The position numbers were made by a program, and so were the translations under genes. From assembly GCA_963920665.1 (NCBI GenBank), contig OY987267.1:23188001-23252000 (forward strand): a DNA stretch of 64,000 bases. The letters run 5' to 3'. The DNA comes from Straminergon stramineum (taxonomy: Eukaryota > Streptophyta > Bryopsida > Hypnales > Calliergonaceae). Shown here one piece after another: positions 36,411 through 53,009 of the stretch (within the stretch, counting starts at the first letter, position 1; every line of letters begins with the position of its first letter). The notes beneath the pieces are model-generated. The model did not search any database and was not told where the DNA came from. It worked only from the letters and a program-made list of their open reading frames with translations.

Positions 36411-36857
36411 ATGGCAAGCTTTGACATACACAATAGCTTGCCACCATCTCTATCCCGGATCCAATCTCCTTCAAACCAATCTCCAAAGACTCCAAGTAGT
36501 GATGACTCTACACTGTTTCAAATGTCATTTCCAAAGATTAACCAACACATTGATGTGGAGAAGGAGATCACAGAATTTGTTAAGGACTTGGATGCCCATG
36601 AAGGTAGAGAAGAGTTTATGTTCACCACCAAATTGCCCGAATACCTAGAAGAAGATGGTGGAGACAACTATTCCAAGAATTTATTGGTTGCGTCTCAAAC
36701 AAATAGAAATTGGAATGGAGGTGCTACAACTCCAGACAACAAGGCAGACAATGTATCGTCCCTTAGGATGACATATTATACTTTCAAAGAAACCACCAAA
36801 CAAAAAAGTGGCGTCCTTGTTTCTTTGGTTTGTAACCTTTTGTAATTATGTTGGTCT

Positions 36858-36936
<79 letters not shown>

Positions 36937-39914
36937 TTTCTATTGCAAAGAATGATGAGATATTATAATGCATTGGTTGTGGTGGTGTAGTTAGCAGCAC
37001 ACCTTGAAAGAAAAGAATCTCATTACCCTTCGTTCATAGGATCTCGGTAACTACAAACCTTTTTGCTAATTTTGAATTTTGAATTAAATTTTTTTTGTAA
37101 CACATCTAGATATTGTTGAGAGAGGTCTCAATCTTTGTTGGAAGCAATGAATAAGTGATATTAGGCAAGAATGTTCAATTGCAGAAATAGTGTGAGTATG
37201 ACAGGGACTACAACAACCAAAAATTTCAAAACATTGCAAAAAAGTCCTAGTTGAAGGACTTCTATAGAGATTACATATCCTGCCCTTTCTCCACAAGTAC
37301 ATTACAATATATGTAGTAGTATGTCTTTGAAAACATGATTTATTGATAACACATATATTCTTGAAAAATGTGAAGAATATGTAAAGAATATGTGATGAAT
37401 TACACTTTGTAAGTTGTCATTGTCTTGTGAAGGTACTGGAGGTCATTAGAGCCCTCGAAGAACATAAAAAAAAGGCTGAAAATGATGGTAATTACATGGA
37501 GGCAAGGGCTGCAGCTCAACATCTAAATGGTGTGAAGGTAATTTCTTCACTATGAATAATCAACACTGACATAGACTTATATATTTAAGATACAATAGGA
37601 AGTGTTAAAGTTGTCTTTGCATAATAAGTCAATTAGAATTGTGCTCCAATGCTTTTATAAGGATTCTTTGATAATGGCACTACATAGAATTGATTATCAA
37701 GTTATGTACCATCCTATCATGTTCTTCATCATTGCTTATGTAGTCTTTATAAGTAAAGTAGCTCTTTTATTGATCATTATTCAATAGAATATATACTAGT
37801 TAGAGTCATTTTATATTTTAATTTTGTTGATAGTAGTAAGTTCAACTTTGATGAGAATTTATCTTAATGTCTTTGGATTTTCTTTGTAGGTTTTAGAAGA
37901 TAATAAGAGAAAAGTAGCCATGCTTGATAGACATGGCAAAGAAAGAGAAGAATCTAAAAGAGCATACAAAAAGGAAATTGCAGAGAAAAATCAAGTACAC
38001 CATAATTATCATATTTTTTAAAGAATTCACTCAATGTATTGCTCATGTAAGCTTTCTAAGAAACAAAATCCCTAAATGAATCTATTATTGCCAAACTAGC
38101 ATTGAATTTTTGAATATATATGTATGACTAGAACTTGTATTTGAGCAGCTCTAGGAAGAGAAGCTACATGAGTTTCACAAAGGTGTTGTAGAACATGCAA
38201 CCAAACTCAAACGACAACAAATTGGTGTTTTACAAGCTTTTAGACAACAAATGGCTACAAAAACACCTACCAAACCACAATGGTCCCGTGAGCTTCTCAA
38301 GCATAGGAAAGTTCAGGTAATCTATGTCAACACAATATTCTCACCACTAGTTTAGATGTTACATAAAAATAACCAAGAAATATTTGTCTATTGTGCCAAA
38401 GTCACAAATGCATACAAACTAGATTGGTAGCCAATTTAGAAGACAATTCTATATCCATATGCCACTAGATTGACAAGTTCATTATAAACATTATTTAGAA
38501 GGTTTTATTTGAAATCTAATTCTTCTAAGATTTTCTTGAAGTCCAACTCTATAGTTGAAGAATGTCAATCTATAAAGTTTCAGCATTTTAATTTTAAAAT
38601 TGTATCACTAAAAGAAAACGTTGGTGGTTTCCACAAAATCTAGGCCCAAATCTACATGACGCAAAATGCAATTTTCTGCCAAAAAACATAGTTTCTGCGT
38701 TGGCCAAAATGCAGTTTTCTGAAAAATGCATTTTAGCCAACGCAGAAACTATGTTTTTTGGCAGAAAATTGCATTTTGCGTCACCTAGATTTTGTTGAAA
38801 CCAACAATGTTTTCTTCTAGTGTATAGAAACCAAAGTTTAAAATAGTGGTTATTAATCAAACATTTATCAAAATATGTTTAGTTGAGCCTCATTCAACTT
38901 TGACTAGTTGAAATATGATTGAGATATGTGGCACTTTAGACTACTAATCAAGAAAAAGATGAGTTAAAAATTGAAGATTCATATTAGTCAATAGTTAATT
39001 AGGGCCCAACTTCAATTAGTTAGGCATTGTCTCAATTTCAAGAGAAATCAAATTCTATAGAAGGTCCCTAAATTGAAGGAAGATCTTGAACCAAGCCCAA
39101 GAAAAATGCTACACTCAAGTAACTAAAGGTAAATTTCCTTTAAGCATTGATTGGTACCTCAAGTCCGAATTTGAAATTGAGCCCATTCATACACCTCCAA
39201 GTTTGGTCCATTTTTGGCCCGAGTTTTGAATCGATCTTGACCCACTAAGACTTGGTTATATTGATGTATTCTTGTAGCATTAATTTCCTACTAATTTATT
39301 TTTATCATAGTTTTGTAGACTTTTCTTGGAAAGCAAGGAAAATATTTAGAGGCAGATGAAGTTAAAACTATTGCAAATAGGATGGAGCATATAGAGCTAC
39401 AAGCAACACTTGTTGCATATGCAACTGAAGTCACAATTAAAGAGCAAGCTTTGCGAACCAAGCAACAAAATGAAATGGAAGTATTGTTACAACATGTTGC
39501 TCAAGGCGGTGATGAACTCCGAAAGACAAAAAATTTGGATCTTGATAGATGTTCTCAGGTTTCAATGGCCACTTCTATATAATTGTTAAATGTAGTTATT
39601 GATATTCATCTATACCTATTACGGCTAGTATAATATAGATATAGTAGAATTGTTTATACAAGCAAATGGAAAGCATGTCAAATTCCAATTCGAGAGTCCA
39701 AGCAATTTCTTGTTCAAAGTTAGCCATTTATGACCTAATTAAGGATGGATTCCATAGGTAGAAGATAAAATGATTTTAGTTAGTATTACTACCCTCTTGT
39801 GAGTTGTGACAATGTGTTGGTTCTGGATTTTAGAGACATAAGAACATTGTAAGGGAGTTACGAAACTTACAAAAACAAGAGCATATGAGGTTTGAGCAGA
39901 TTTTGGGGAAATGA
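36411..39914 (+). CDS. Coiled-coil protein, 6 exons, possibly truncated by an in-frame stop
   Basis: Predicted exons 36411 to about 36827, 37433-37537, 37890-37994, 38155-38316, 39319-39558 and 39834-39914, giving 369 residues. All junctions are phase 0 and GT-AG. The N-terminal part is serine/proline-rich, then acidic (FVKDLDAHEGREEF). From exon 2 on it is highly charged, helical and coiled-coil-like: RALEEHKKKAENDGNYMEAR, LEDNKRKVAMLDRHGKEREE, QAFRQQMATKTPTKPQWSRE, LLKHRKVQ, GKQGKYLEADEVKTIANRME, LRKTKNLDLDRC and LRNLQKQEHMRFEQ. The order 'QAF..., P.(W/F)S(R/K)ELL, Y.EA..., DL.R, RFE' resembles a conserved coiled-coil family I associate with flagellated eukaryotes; this is recall, not a search. 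The frame stops at TGA 39912-39914 but stays open for 52 more codons to TGA 40071-40073. The exon 1 donor is the least certain point. Confidence 0.72.
36863..36933 (+). repeat. (AT)n(AG)n compound microsatellite in intron 1
   Basis: AT dinucleotides from 36863 to 36900, then AG dinucleotides from 36901 to about 36933, just downstream of the proposed exon 1 donor of the coiled-coil gene. Confidence 0.95.
38606..38822. mobile_element. CACTA-type hairpin MITE in intron 4 of the coiled-coil gene
   Basis: Begins CACTAAAAGAAAACGTTGG and ends CCAACAATGTTTTCTTCTAGTG read in two parts, so the termini are inverted CACTA sequences. It is flanked by TAT on both sides (38603-38605, 38823-38825), the 3-bp duplication expected for CACTA (En/Spm) elements. 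Nearly the whole 217 bp is a foldback: GACGCAAAATGCAATTTTCT in the left half recurs inverted in the right half, with two shorter palindromic blocks in the centre. Non-coding. Confidence 0.85.
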
Positions 39915-40382
39915 GTTAGTGAATTTAAGAAGAATGGTGGAAGTCTTCAATTACTTTCCCAAACTTTGAGCAGTATGGGCTCCTTAATGCTTCCGGAAAT
40001 TCCCAATTATCCTGAGGGAGATGAAGTTGTATCATCATATGGAAGTGATTCACATGGTTCTAGTTCAAATTGATGTTTGAATATTGATATGGTTTACATA
40101 TAATCTAGTAATGACTATTGCACTTATTAGAATGAATGTAGGTTATGGTTGACTCCTTTAGACAAGAAGTGTTGTGCACTTGAAAAAATTTATTTGAATG
40201 TCTTTTAGTGCTTTGGGATTTGAATTCTTGGCAAGGTATACAACATGTACATTGACAAGAAGTCAATCAATGATGCCACATTGATGCAATATAAGGTATC
40301 ATTCAAGTTGCCACCATTGTTTGGCCAAAAAGTCCAAAAAGTCCAAAGATACATTCATTTTTATATGAAATGAGCGAACTCT

Positions 40383-41654
40383 CACTAGAGGAAAATGAGG
40401 GGTATTGCGACTGCAAAAAGCAACCGGTTTTGAGTTGCATAGGACATTATGCGACTGGTGTTAATTTAGAGCCCCTAGTTGTAGTTGACAAGTTGCATGT
40501 AGGATTACAGTTATAAGTCGTGGCAACCTATTTAGAATTTCATCGATAAACTATTCTGATGTGGTCGCTTATGTAGTATTTGCTGCCACGTGAGCTGTAT
40601 CACTCAATTGAAGAGTTGTGGAACTTGTTGGCAATTCATTTGTGACTAATGTATCATTTGTTTGTGACTTATCTATAGCTTCTTTCCAACTTGTCTATGA
40701 CTTCATTGCAACTCATATATGTGAATTTATTGAAACTTATTTATAACTTCATTGCAACTCATATGCAACTTGTCTAGGACTTGTAGATTTGTAGATTTTG
40801 AAATTTTAATCTCAATGATTCATAGATTTTTAGATTTCAGATTTATCTTTTTTAAATTTCAAAAATTGTAATATTGGTATTTAATAGATTTCTCTAGTTT
40901 CCGAAATTTTACAATTTTTAAAAAGTTTGGATTTTATATATTTTTAGATTTGTATAAAATATAGAAATCTACAAATTGTAAAAATCTACAAAATGTAGAA
41001 ATTTTTGAATTCTATTGACAAAAATCATTACATGAGAATACAACAACTTACATGTCTTATATGTCCAATCTACTCATACTCTTCACAATTGGTATGGTAC
41101 AATTGATATAAGACAATTGAGAAATGACTTCGGAAATGACTAAAAAATAACTTCGAAAACAACTAGGAGACAACTAAAAAACAACTCTAATACAACTAGG
41201 AAATGACTAGGAATTGACCAAAAAAAGACTAGAAATTGACCAAGAAACAACTAGCCTCATTTTACAATTGCAATTGCTTTCTATTCGTTTCCAAGTCATT
41301 TTTTGCTACTACACCTTGACATGGTGGATTCCATAGAGCATAGACTTGTCCACATTGACAACTATGATGAATATTAGATGGAGAATAATTCACATTTATT
41401 TTGAAGTTGAACTCTATTACAACTCTCGTAATCCTACAATTCATTCTATGATTGCTATGCACTTAAAAAAATGTATACACTTCATTCTACAACTACTTTG
41501 CAACTAAAATATTGTACTATTGATGTATAACAATGACATCAAACTATGACATAAGAATTTGGTGCAAATAGAGAGGGCTACAATCGTAGGATAATTGTAT
41601 AGGACACTTAGTCGCATTTTAGTTAGTTTTGGCAGACACATTTTTCTTCTAGTG
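40383..41654. mobile_element. Non-autonomous CACTA element, 1272 bp, TCT target duplication
   Basis: Starts CACTAGAGGAAAATGAGG and ends TTTTTCTTCTAGTG; flanked by TCT at 40380-40382 and 41655-41657. Subterminal regions are full of short repeats, as usual for CACTA elements: TTCATTGCAACTCATAT and CTTGTCTATGACTT on the left, ACAACTAGGAAATGACTAGG-type units on the right. No transposase frame. It starts about 310 bp downstream of the last open codon of the coiled-coil gene. Confidence 0.85.
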
Positions 41655-42935
41655 TCTATTGTCAGTGGAGTAAAAGCTTAGGACCCGCAATGAAGTCAAG
41701 AAAAAATTGCAAAACAAATTATAGCTAAATGCCAAGGTTCAAAGTTTATAATATTATTGAAGAAGTAAAAATTTTGTTCTCCATAATAGATGTCAAGTTC
41801 TTAACTTTAAATTGCACCTAGCTCATTCAATTTTATGTACTCATCTATTTCATCAGGATTAATTTACTTACAAAACTGAAACATTCCAATTTGGCATCTT
41901 GTAAAAACCTCAATATTTTGTAAATGACAACCCAAATGTTGAATATGTTGATACATAATGATTTTGTCATCTTTTTAGCAATATGATGTATGTAACATCA
42001 ATGGAGATCATTTTGTATTGATTAGAAGCATCATTGACTCAAGAGAAGCATGTTATTTTTCATATCATATAATTGTTTGGGTGTAATGATATCTTCCTTC
42101 AAATCCTTGATTGAGTATGATTGAACAAGATTCAACCATTGAAGTTAAAGTTATGCATGGTGACAATGTGAAAGTGGAGTCTCATAAAGGAAATAACATC
42201 CTTCACCTCTTCAAAGAATAATGATTTATTCTTTCATAGTAAGGCTCTACTTTCACATTACCTAGTCCTTTAAAAGATGCTTGCATTAGGAGAGATTAGA
42301 GGGCATAGAAAGACTTTTTCAGGCCCATTCCTTGTACTAAGAACCAACCCTTCCTATCCTAAATAAAAAATTATTTTAAAAAAATTTAAGAAATTATTAG
42401 TTAAATATTATTATCCGATGTGGCAATGTCATTGCCACGTCAAATCGCTCCTGTGGCAATGTTTTCCACTATTCAGGAACTCTAGGAATTCACAATCTTC
42501 TAGAGGATTGAAATCCCTTCTAATGAATTTAGAAATACATTAGTTTACCAAAACATGAGTGACCACCATCATGGTACTTCTTAAAAGCAAAAAAATAAGG
42601 TGTTGACTCCCATTCTCACCAATTTTTTTAAAGATATTATTTTTTAGGCACCACCTTTGTAAAGGTGACAAGGATAAAACTACAACATTCATGTTCAATT
42701 TTTGCTTTATATTAGAATTAATGGTAAAGTATAGAATGAGGGACTAAAAGCCAAAATTTGAGAAAAATATAGGATGAAATTTCTTCAGCACCAAAAACTA
42801 GGATTTGATAGAATTTGGCCATGTGTTTCTTCTATACTATCCTTAGTTAAGCCTTTTCTGATACCCTTGGTACAAACTAGGGTTCACTTTCCATTTAACT
42901 CTATTACTTTCAAACCCTTGACCATTCAAGACCTA
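41655..42935. other. AT-rich intergenic DNA
   Basis: No gene or bounded repeat recognised on either strand. Confidence 0.5.
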
Positions 42936-43174
42936 TTAACCCTTAAAGGACAAACTAGTGACCATAGAAATCATCCCTTTTGGAACTACGTGAGATCATC
43001 TTTTATTTTTTAATTTTTAATTTTTCAAATACTCCTTGGAGGTCAAACTATTGTGCAAGATCTCTCCTTTTTGCACAAAATTCCAAGAAGGAACAATTGC
43101 ACTTTTGTCATACATAGGAAGATTCTCTGTCATCCATCAAACAAAAAACGTCGTCGGTGTCATTTAGGGGTTAA
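42936..43174 (+). mobile_element. TTAA MITE, 0.23-kb family, copy 1
   Basis: Starts TTAACCCTTAAAGGACAAAC and ends GTCATTTAGGGGTTAA. Shares ordered blocks with 57966-58194, 59162-59388 and 59781-60011: GTGACCATAGAAATCAT, GGAACTACGTGAGATCATC, GGTCAAACTATTGT, AATTGCACTTTTGTC, CATCCATCAAACAAAAAAC. 239 bp, non-coding. It lies 568 bp downstream of the hexokinase stop. Confidence 0.8.
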
Positions 43175-43742
43175 AAAGCACTGCCCCATTCCTCAATCTA
43201 TTTCAAACATATGCAAAAAAACAGAGAAATGAAATGTTCCCAAGTTGAAAGCGTGACAGTTTCAGCCTTAAGTCACTAGGAGCGTATGTTTATTAACTTA
43301 CGTGCGACTAACTCGTCAAAGCATATCTACTGTTCCCTTGGTGCAAACAACCCCGTTCCCAACGAGAACCCGTCTTCTTCTCCTGGAGCCATCTATTGAG
43401 ACAATGCGAGGTGTAACCCTAACCCCTCCCTTTGCCTAAGGGCTAAAGCCCTTCCTTGTTGCACCAGGTTCTCAGCCCCAAGTCTCTTGCACATGGTGCC
43501 CTCAACTGAGACCTTATTGTTTCAGCAACGGAAGGATTCACAACTGCTGCTGGAGACAAAAATTGAGCAACTGTCTGTTTTTCCTACCGCAGCCTACCAT
43601 AGCCATGACCTCCCCTCCATGGAGAACATCCACTCCTTATATGGAACCCTAAACCTCCGGTCCGGGAGTGTCACATTGTAATGTACAGAATGTGGGGAGG
43701 GGGAACCCTAAAACCCAAGAGCCCTAGAGTTTCTACTGCTTT
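43175..43742 (-). other. Hexokinase 3' flank
   Basis: Balanced base composition, probably 3'UTR and flank of the hexokinase gene. Contains a small perfect hairpin AAGGGCTAAAGCCCTT near 43437. The plus-strand frame open at 43487-43681 shows no family features. Confidence 0.4.
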
Positions 43743-48536
<4,794 letters not shown>

Positions 48537-49016
48537 TGCAACCAGAAACCAAAATCAAAACCCACAAAACACAAATGCAAACTGCACTCTTCTCAATCTC
48601 GGGGTTCCCGTTCGGGAGCCCGATCTCGAGCGTTCTGGCGCCCGATCTGGTGCCCGACAAGTGACGGAAAAGTGACGGAAGGGAGTGAGGCGATCAGTTC
48701 AGTTGGCTGGCGATGGTGGAAAGGGGAAGGGAAAAAAACGTGCGCGAGAGGTGAAGGGAGAAAAGGAAGCTTGTGCGCAAATGTTGGTTTGCCGAGATTC
48801 CTTCTTCCAGCCCTCTCGAAGCTTGTCACCGTGTTTTTGCAAACAGTGTTGTTGCCGGGGTCCACAAAAGCCCACGCCCGCCTCTTCAAAGTAGTACAAA
48901 ATCTTCGGGGCTTGGAAAAGTGGTGCTAAACAAAGCAGGGATTGGTAAACATGTTTATCCACTTGTGCAAAGTGCGTTGAAGATTAGCTTCAATGCTTCA
49001 TTGTGAGTTAGATGCA

Positions 49017-49020
<4 letters not shown>
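48537..49020 (-). promoter_or_regulatory. Probable hexokinase 5' flank
   Basis: CpG-containing, GC-rich DNA upstream of the start codon (TCGAGCGTTCTGGCGCCCGA on the plus strand near 48630). Promoter and 5'UTR are expected here. No TATA box or start site could be fixed. Long plus-strand open frames crossing 48217-48929 are antisense to exon 1 and this flank and have no family features. Confidence 0.4.

Positions 49021-49050
<30 letters not shown>
49021..49050 (+). repeat. (CT)15 microsatellite
   Basis: Fifteen CT dinucleotides about 0.5 kb upstream of the hexokinase start codon (read as GA on its strand). Confidence 0.95.
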
Positions 49051-49052
<2 letters not shown>

Positions 49053-49705
49053 GAATTAGTAAGTGCAATTTCAAGCTGGGTGATCATTGTTGGTGGCCAG
49101 AAATCCATTGACGGGAGGAAAAAACCTTCCAGAGTGGATCCCCTACAAGATGCAACGTCACAGTCATCTTCACTTGTGAGCTTATCAGTAATAAGAAAGG
49201 TGGAGGCCCTGCTCCCCTGATGGTAACAGTAAGTGAAGTGAAGTACCGGCGTTATTATTACCTTCCTAATTTTATCCAAACTCTTAAGAGAGAACTTATT
49301 GGTAACTCAGTTATTTTTAGCATTTACTGTAACAGAGGTGGGTCTCCTTGGGAGTCTTCATTAAAGGGCCTCAAGGTTGGGTTTTGAAAAAAAAACATGC
49401 TTTGAAATTGTACATGTGTTTCAAAAAAAACCCAAAAAAAAACATGCTTTCTTCGTGCTTTGAGAGAGGACCCCAATGCAGCCTCCAACTTCTAGGGGGG
49501 TTGAAAAACCTCTTCACATATTGTCCTATAGAAATTATCATAAAATTCTTTTTAAATAAACATGATCCAATCAAATTAAAAAAGTAAAATTTCAACTCTT
49601 CAATAACTTTACTATTAATTAATAACCAAAACTAAATAGTCCTGAACTAATTTCAATAATAATTCAATAATACCTAAATTACTTTTTATCATTTAATGAC
49701 TATAT
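49051..49705. other. Intergenic transition to AT-rich DNA
   Basis: Balanced composition to about 49250, then AT-rich with A-runs. No gene seen. Confidence 0.4.
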
Positions 49706-51063
49706 ATAACCCCTAAAGGATCATTGTTCCCTTGGGGAACAAAATGGATTTTGGGTAGTTCCCTATGACCTCAATTTCTAGTGAAATTTTTGAAAACTTT
49801 CTCTTCAGATAGAAAAACTTATTAGCTTTGTGGGAATATAATTTTTATTTCAATCAATGCCTAGGAGCAAAAGTTATGCCATCTTAAATATAATTTTCAC
49901 ATCACCGGACAACAAAAAATAATCCACAAAAGCTTGAAATTTAATTTTTAAAATTTTTTTTTCTGATAGACCATATTTTTGTTTACATGTGAAGCTTTGA
50001 TTCATTCTATTTGGATTATGTTGTCAAGATATGAGTTGCCATCACCAATAAAACAAAGCAAAGAAAGAAAGTAAAAGAAAACACCAAAGTTTACAATATA
50101 GATGTGATTCATTGCATTTTTTTTACTTCTTTCATACTTAGAACACGGGTTTTTTGACAACATAGAAATTTTGGGAAGGTACCTGTGATTGGAGATTTTC
50201 ATATTTCAGGTTCAAATTTTAAGAAAAGGTGGGGACAAGGAATATCTTTCATGTGCACTAAATTTCATGACATTTGGAAATATGAGTCAAAAGTTATGGC
50301 CTAATTTGTCACTTTTTTCTCTAGGCGGATAGTCCAGGAAGATCAAGAAAAAAACACTTTTATCATAATAAAAAATTACAAATTGGTTTTCTAGAGTTAT
50401 ATATACATGGAAAGTTTTGAATAATTCCATTTTGATCAATGAGTCCAAACTTATGAGGAGTTTTAGTTTGTAGGCAATTATGGATTCTCTACTTTAAAAT
50501 AAACTTTGAAGTTCTCTATTTAAATTAATTTTCAATATTTTAGGAAAAAATCAAATTGTAGGACTCAAATTGTTTATTACAGCATTTCAACCACTGGAAT
50601 TGGCATTTTTCAATTCCATAATTAAATTCTTAAAAATTTAATTTATGTTTTGAATCATTCTCTACTTCTCTCTACCTTATTATTTTTTTCATATTTGTTG
50701 TACAATTCCAAATTATCAGAATTTTTTCAAGCATGTTGCCCACTTGCCTTGAAGAAGGAAGCCAATGAAGGACCACCATTTGGGACATTTTTTCATAAAA
50801 ACGTGACCTTGTGAAGTGCAGCTGCCCGGTTTTTCATAGGGCCAAAAAAAGGATTTTTGTGAATCCAAAAGCTTATATCTTGCAATCCACATGGTGAAAA
50901 TTTCTGAAATTTTTTTTACATCTTCTCAAAACAGATTACTACAAGATCCTATGGTTACATGTGTCCAAACATTTTTTTTTCTCTAAAATTTAGTACTTGT
51001 ACTAGAAATGTTAATTTGGGAGTGTTTTTGGTGAAAACACAGTCAAGGAACTTAAGGGGTTAA
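49706..51063 (+). mobile_element. TTAA element, long variant (1.36 kb)
   Basis: Starts ATAACCCCTAAAGGATCA and ends AACTTAAGGGGTTAA. The first 300 bp match the 0.9-kb family (GGATTTTGGGTAG, AGATAGAAAAACTTATTAGC, AAAGTTATGCC, GATTCATTCTATTTGGAT). The 3' half matches 55567-56494 in reverse (CCAATCCCAATTG-like, CAAATTGGTTTTCTAGAG-like and TGGTTACATGTGTCCAAAC blocks). So it appears to join two subfamilies, or to carry an insertion. Non-coding. Confidence 0.55.
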
Positions 51064-51589
51064 ATTGTATAAACAAAATAATTATCATATGTAGCTATTT
51101 TACTAAGAAAATTATCAATATCTACCAGATTAAGTTCTACGTAACAAATAGAGTCTACCTCCAAAAGAAGAAAGCAAGGATAGTATTATTTACCTATGCC
51201 CTCAAGACAAGGATAATTGAACTAAGTTACCCCAACACAAACTTTCCATTCACAATGGCTAGTTTGGACCATCATCATTATTACATATAGCCACTACATA
51301 TCAAAATTTTGCACATACATTTTGTTACATATCCTATACAAGGTCTAGAATTCAACATTCCATGCTAAATAATTGATTGAAGTTGGCAAATGCAATTTGG
51401 TAGATGCCTAAAATAGAAAGGTCTTGTATTTTCCCATACAAACTTTTTTTTGAAGAAATAAATACCTGTAAAATTCCATCTCCCATTTTTAGAAATATTT
51501 TTTGCCATACCTGAGTGACCACCGGGTACGATGGGACGGAGATTTTGCATTGAGATTTGAAAACTTTTTGTGCAGGAGATTGCACTAAT

Positions 51590-52030
51590 CAGAGTCCCGC
51601 AGTGCCTGCGACTCCTCACTAACCTCGGGTTAAGCTCAACTTACGGTAAGGTAAGGTAGTCCTCCCTGACCTCGGGTTGTGGTGGCTGGTGACTGGTGAC
51701 TGGTGAGTGGTCAGGGAGCCAATGGACATATGCGGCACCCTGACACATCGTTTTCCACGTGGGGTTCGATAATTGGGAGAATCTCCCTCTCTTCTCTTCC
51801 GTTCAATTGCTGACGAGGGCAGCCGACTACCGCAGCGACGGAGCGGGGCCAATTCTGAATGGTTCAAAACTGCCACGTGTGTTTTTCCACAGCATCGTCC
51901 AATCCCGAGGCTTTGTTGATGCTCTGGAGTCTGGATTTCGTCTTGCACGGCACTCTGGCACTAATTTCGCGATTCGGGCAGTAATTTAACGGGCAGGGCT
52001 CGATCGCATCTGGTCTTGTGGACCCAACTC
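51590..52030. other. GC-balanced island without recognised gene
   Basis: Contains GGTGACTGGTGACTGGTGAG tandem motifs (about 51687), two CACGTG G-box cores (CCACGTGGGG and GCCACGTGTG) and many CpGs. No exon chain on either strand. It may be a promoter remnant or a young insertion. Confidence 0.35.
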
Positions 52031-53009
52031 CCCAAAAATTCTCTCCAGAACAGGAATTTTTTAATTTTTAATTTACCACAAATGATGGAATCTGTAAAAT
52101 TAAAATTTATGTTTGGAATGATGAACCCGAATTTTGCTAGAAGGGAATGAGAAATCCAAGATTAACCATCTGCAAAAGACTTTAACAAGTATTTGCCATG
52201 TTGGAAATTTGGAGATTTTGCACCTCCTATCTATAATGACCATGTGAGCTTTAGTCATAGACAAGTTTAACCCCTTCATGTTCATGCACCTACAAAATTG
52301 TTGTGGATGCATCTTCAATTGTAGCTTCTCAAAATAACCTTTTCTTTGTATAAAATTCAACACCTATGGAAGTCAACATGGATGACGAATATTTGAAAAG
52401 TATCATATATGAACTAAACAAAATGGACGGCATACATCTAAGTATGCTAACTAAGAAGAAATTTTTGTCTAATTGTGAGCAATGTGACTAGCTAAGTTAC
52501 ACTTAATGCTTCAAGATTTTGAGGCTAGGATTGAAATCAACCCTTCTCATGAAAGAAAGAGAAGGAAAACTTTCACAAAAAGAAGTTTTATTTGTTAAAT
52601 TTCCATTGAATACTAAGTTCTCTCAATGTTTACACTAAGAAAATGCAAACTAAATAAATTTAATTTTGACTCCAAATGGTAAATTTAGAAAACTTGAAAA
52701 AATTCATTTAATTGTTGCAATTGCAAGCTCCATGAGTGAAAATCCAAATCACACAATAGAGTTAATTGTAAAGGAAACTCTAGTTTGAAACAATAGTGTC
52801 ATAAAAAAGGTTTAACTACAAGAATAGTACCAAAGAAACACCACACTAAACTCCATCGGACCCACTGTGGGTGCTTCAAAGAGTTTTGTCCTATGTTCTT
52901 CTCAAACTCCGGCTCTTGGGTGGTCCTTCATTGCACACACTAAGTTAATTTAACGTTACTATAAGATTAACTCTACTCTAAGCTTATTGTGGTTTCTTTC
53001 ATTCGTACT
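52031..53009. other. AT-rich intergenic DNA
   Basis: No gene recognised. 52830-52950 shares short motifs such as CCCACTGTGG with 57515-57600, possibly another dispersed repeat. Confidence 0.4.

Noticed and set aside
36776..37000. Repetitive IYIYIY / SLSLSL reading frames
   Set aside because: Products of the (AT)n(AG)n microsatellite in intron 1 of the coiled-coil gene.
51619..51948. 109-codon minus-strand frame
   Set aside because: Basic, low-similarity peptide across a tandem GGTGACT motif; no domain and no exon partners.
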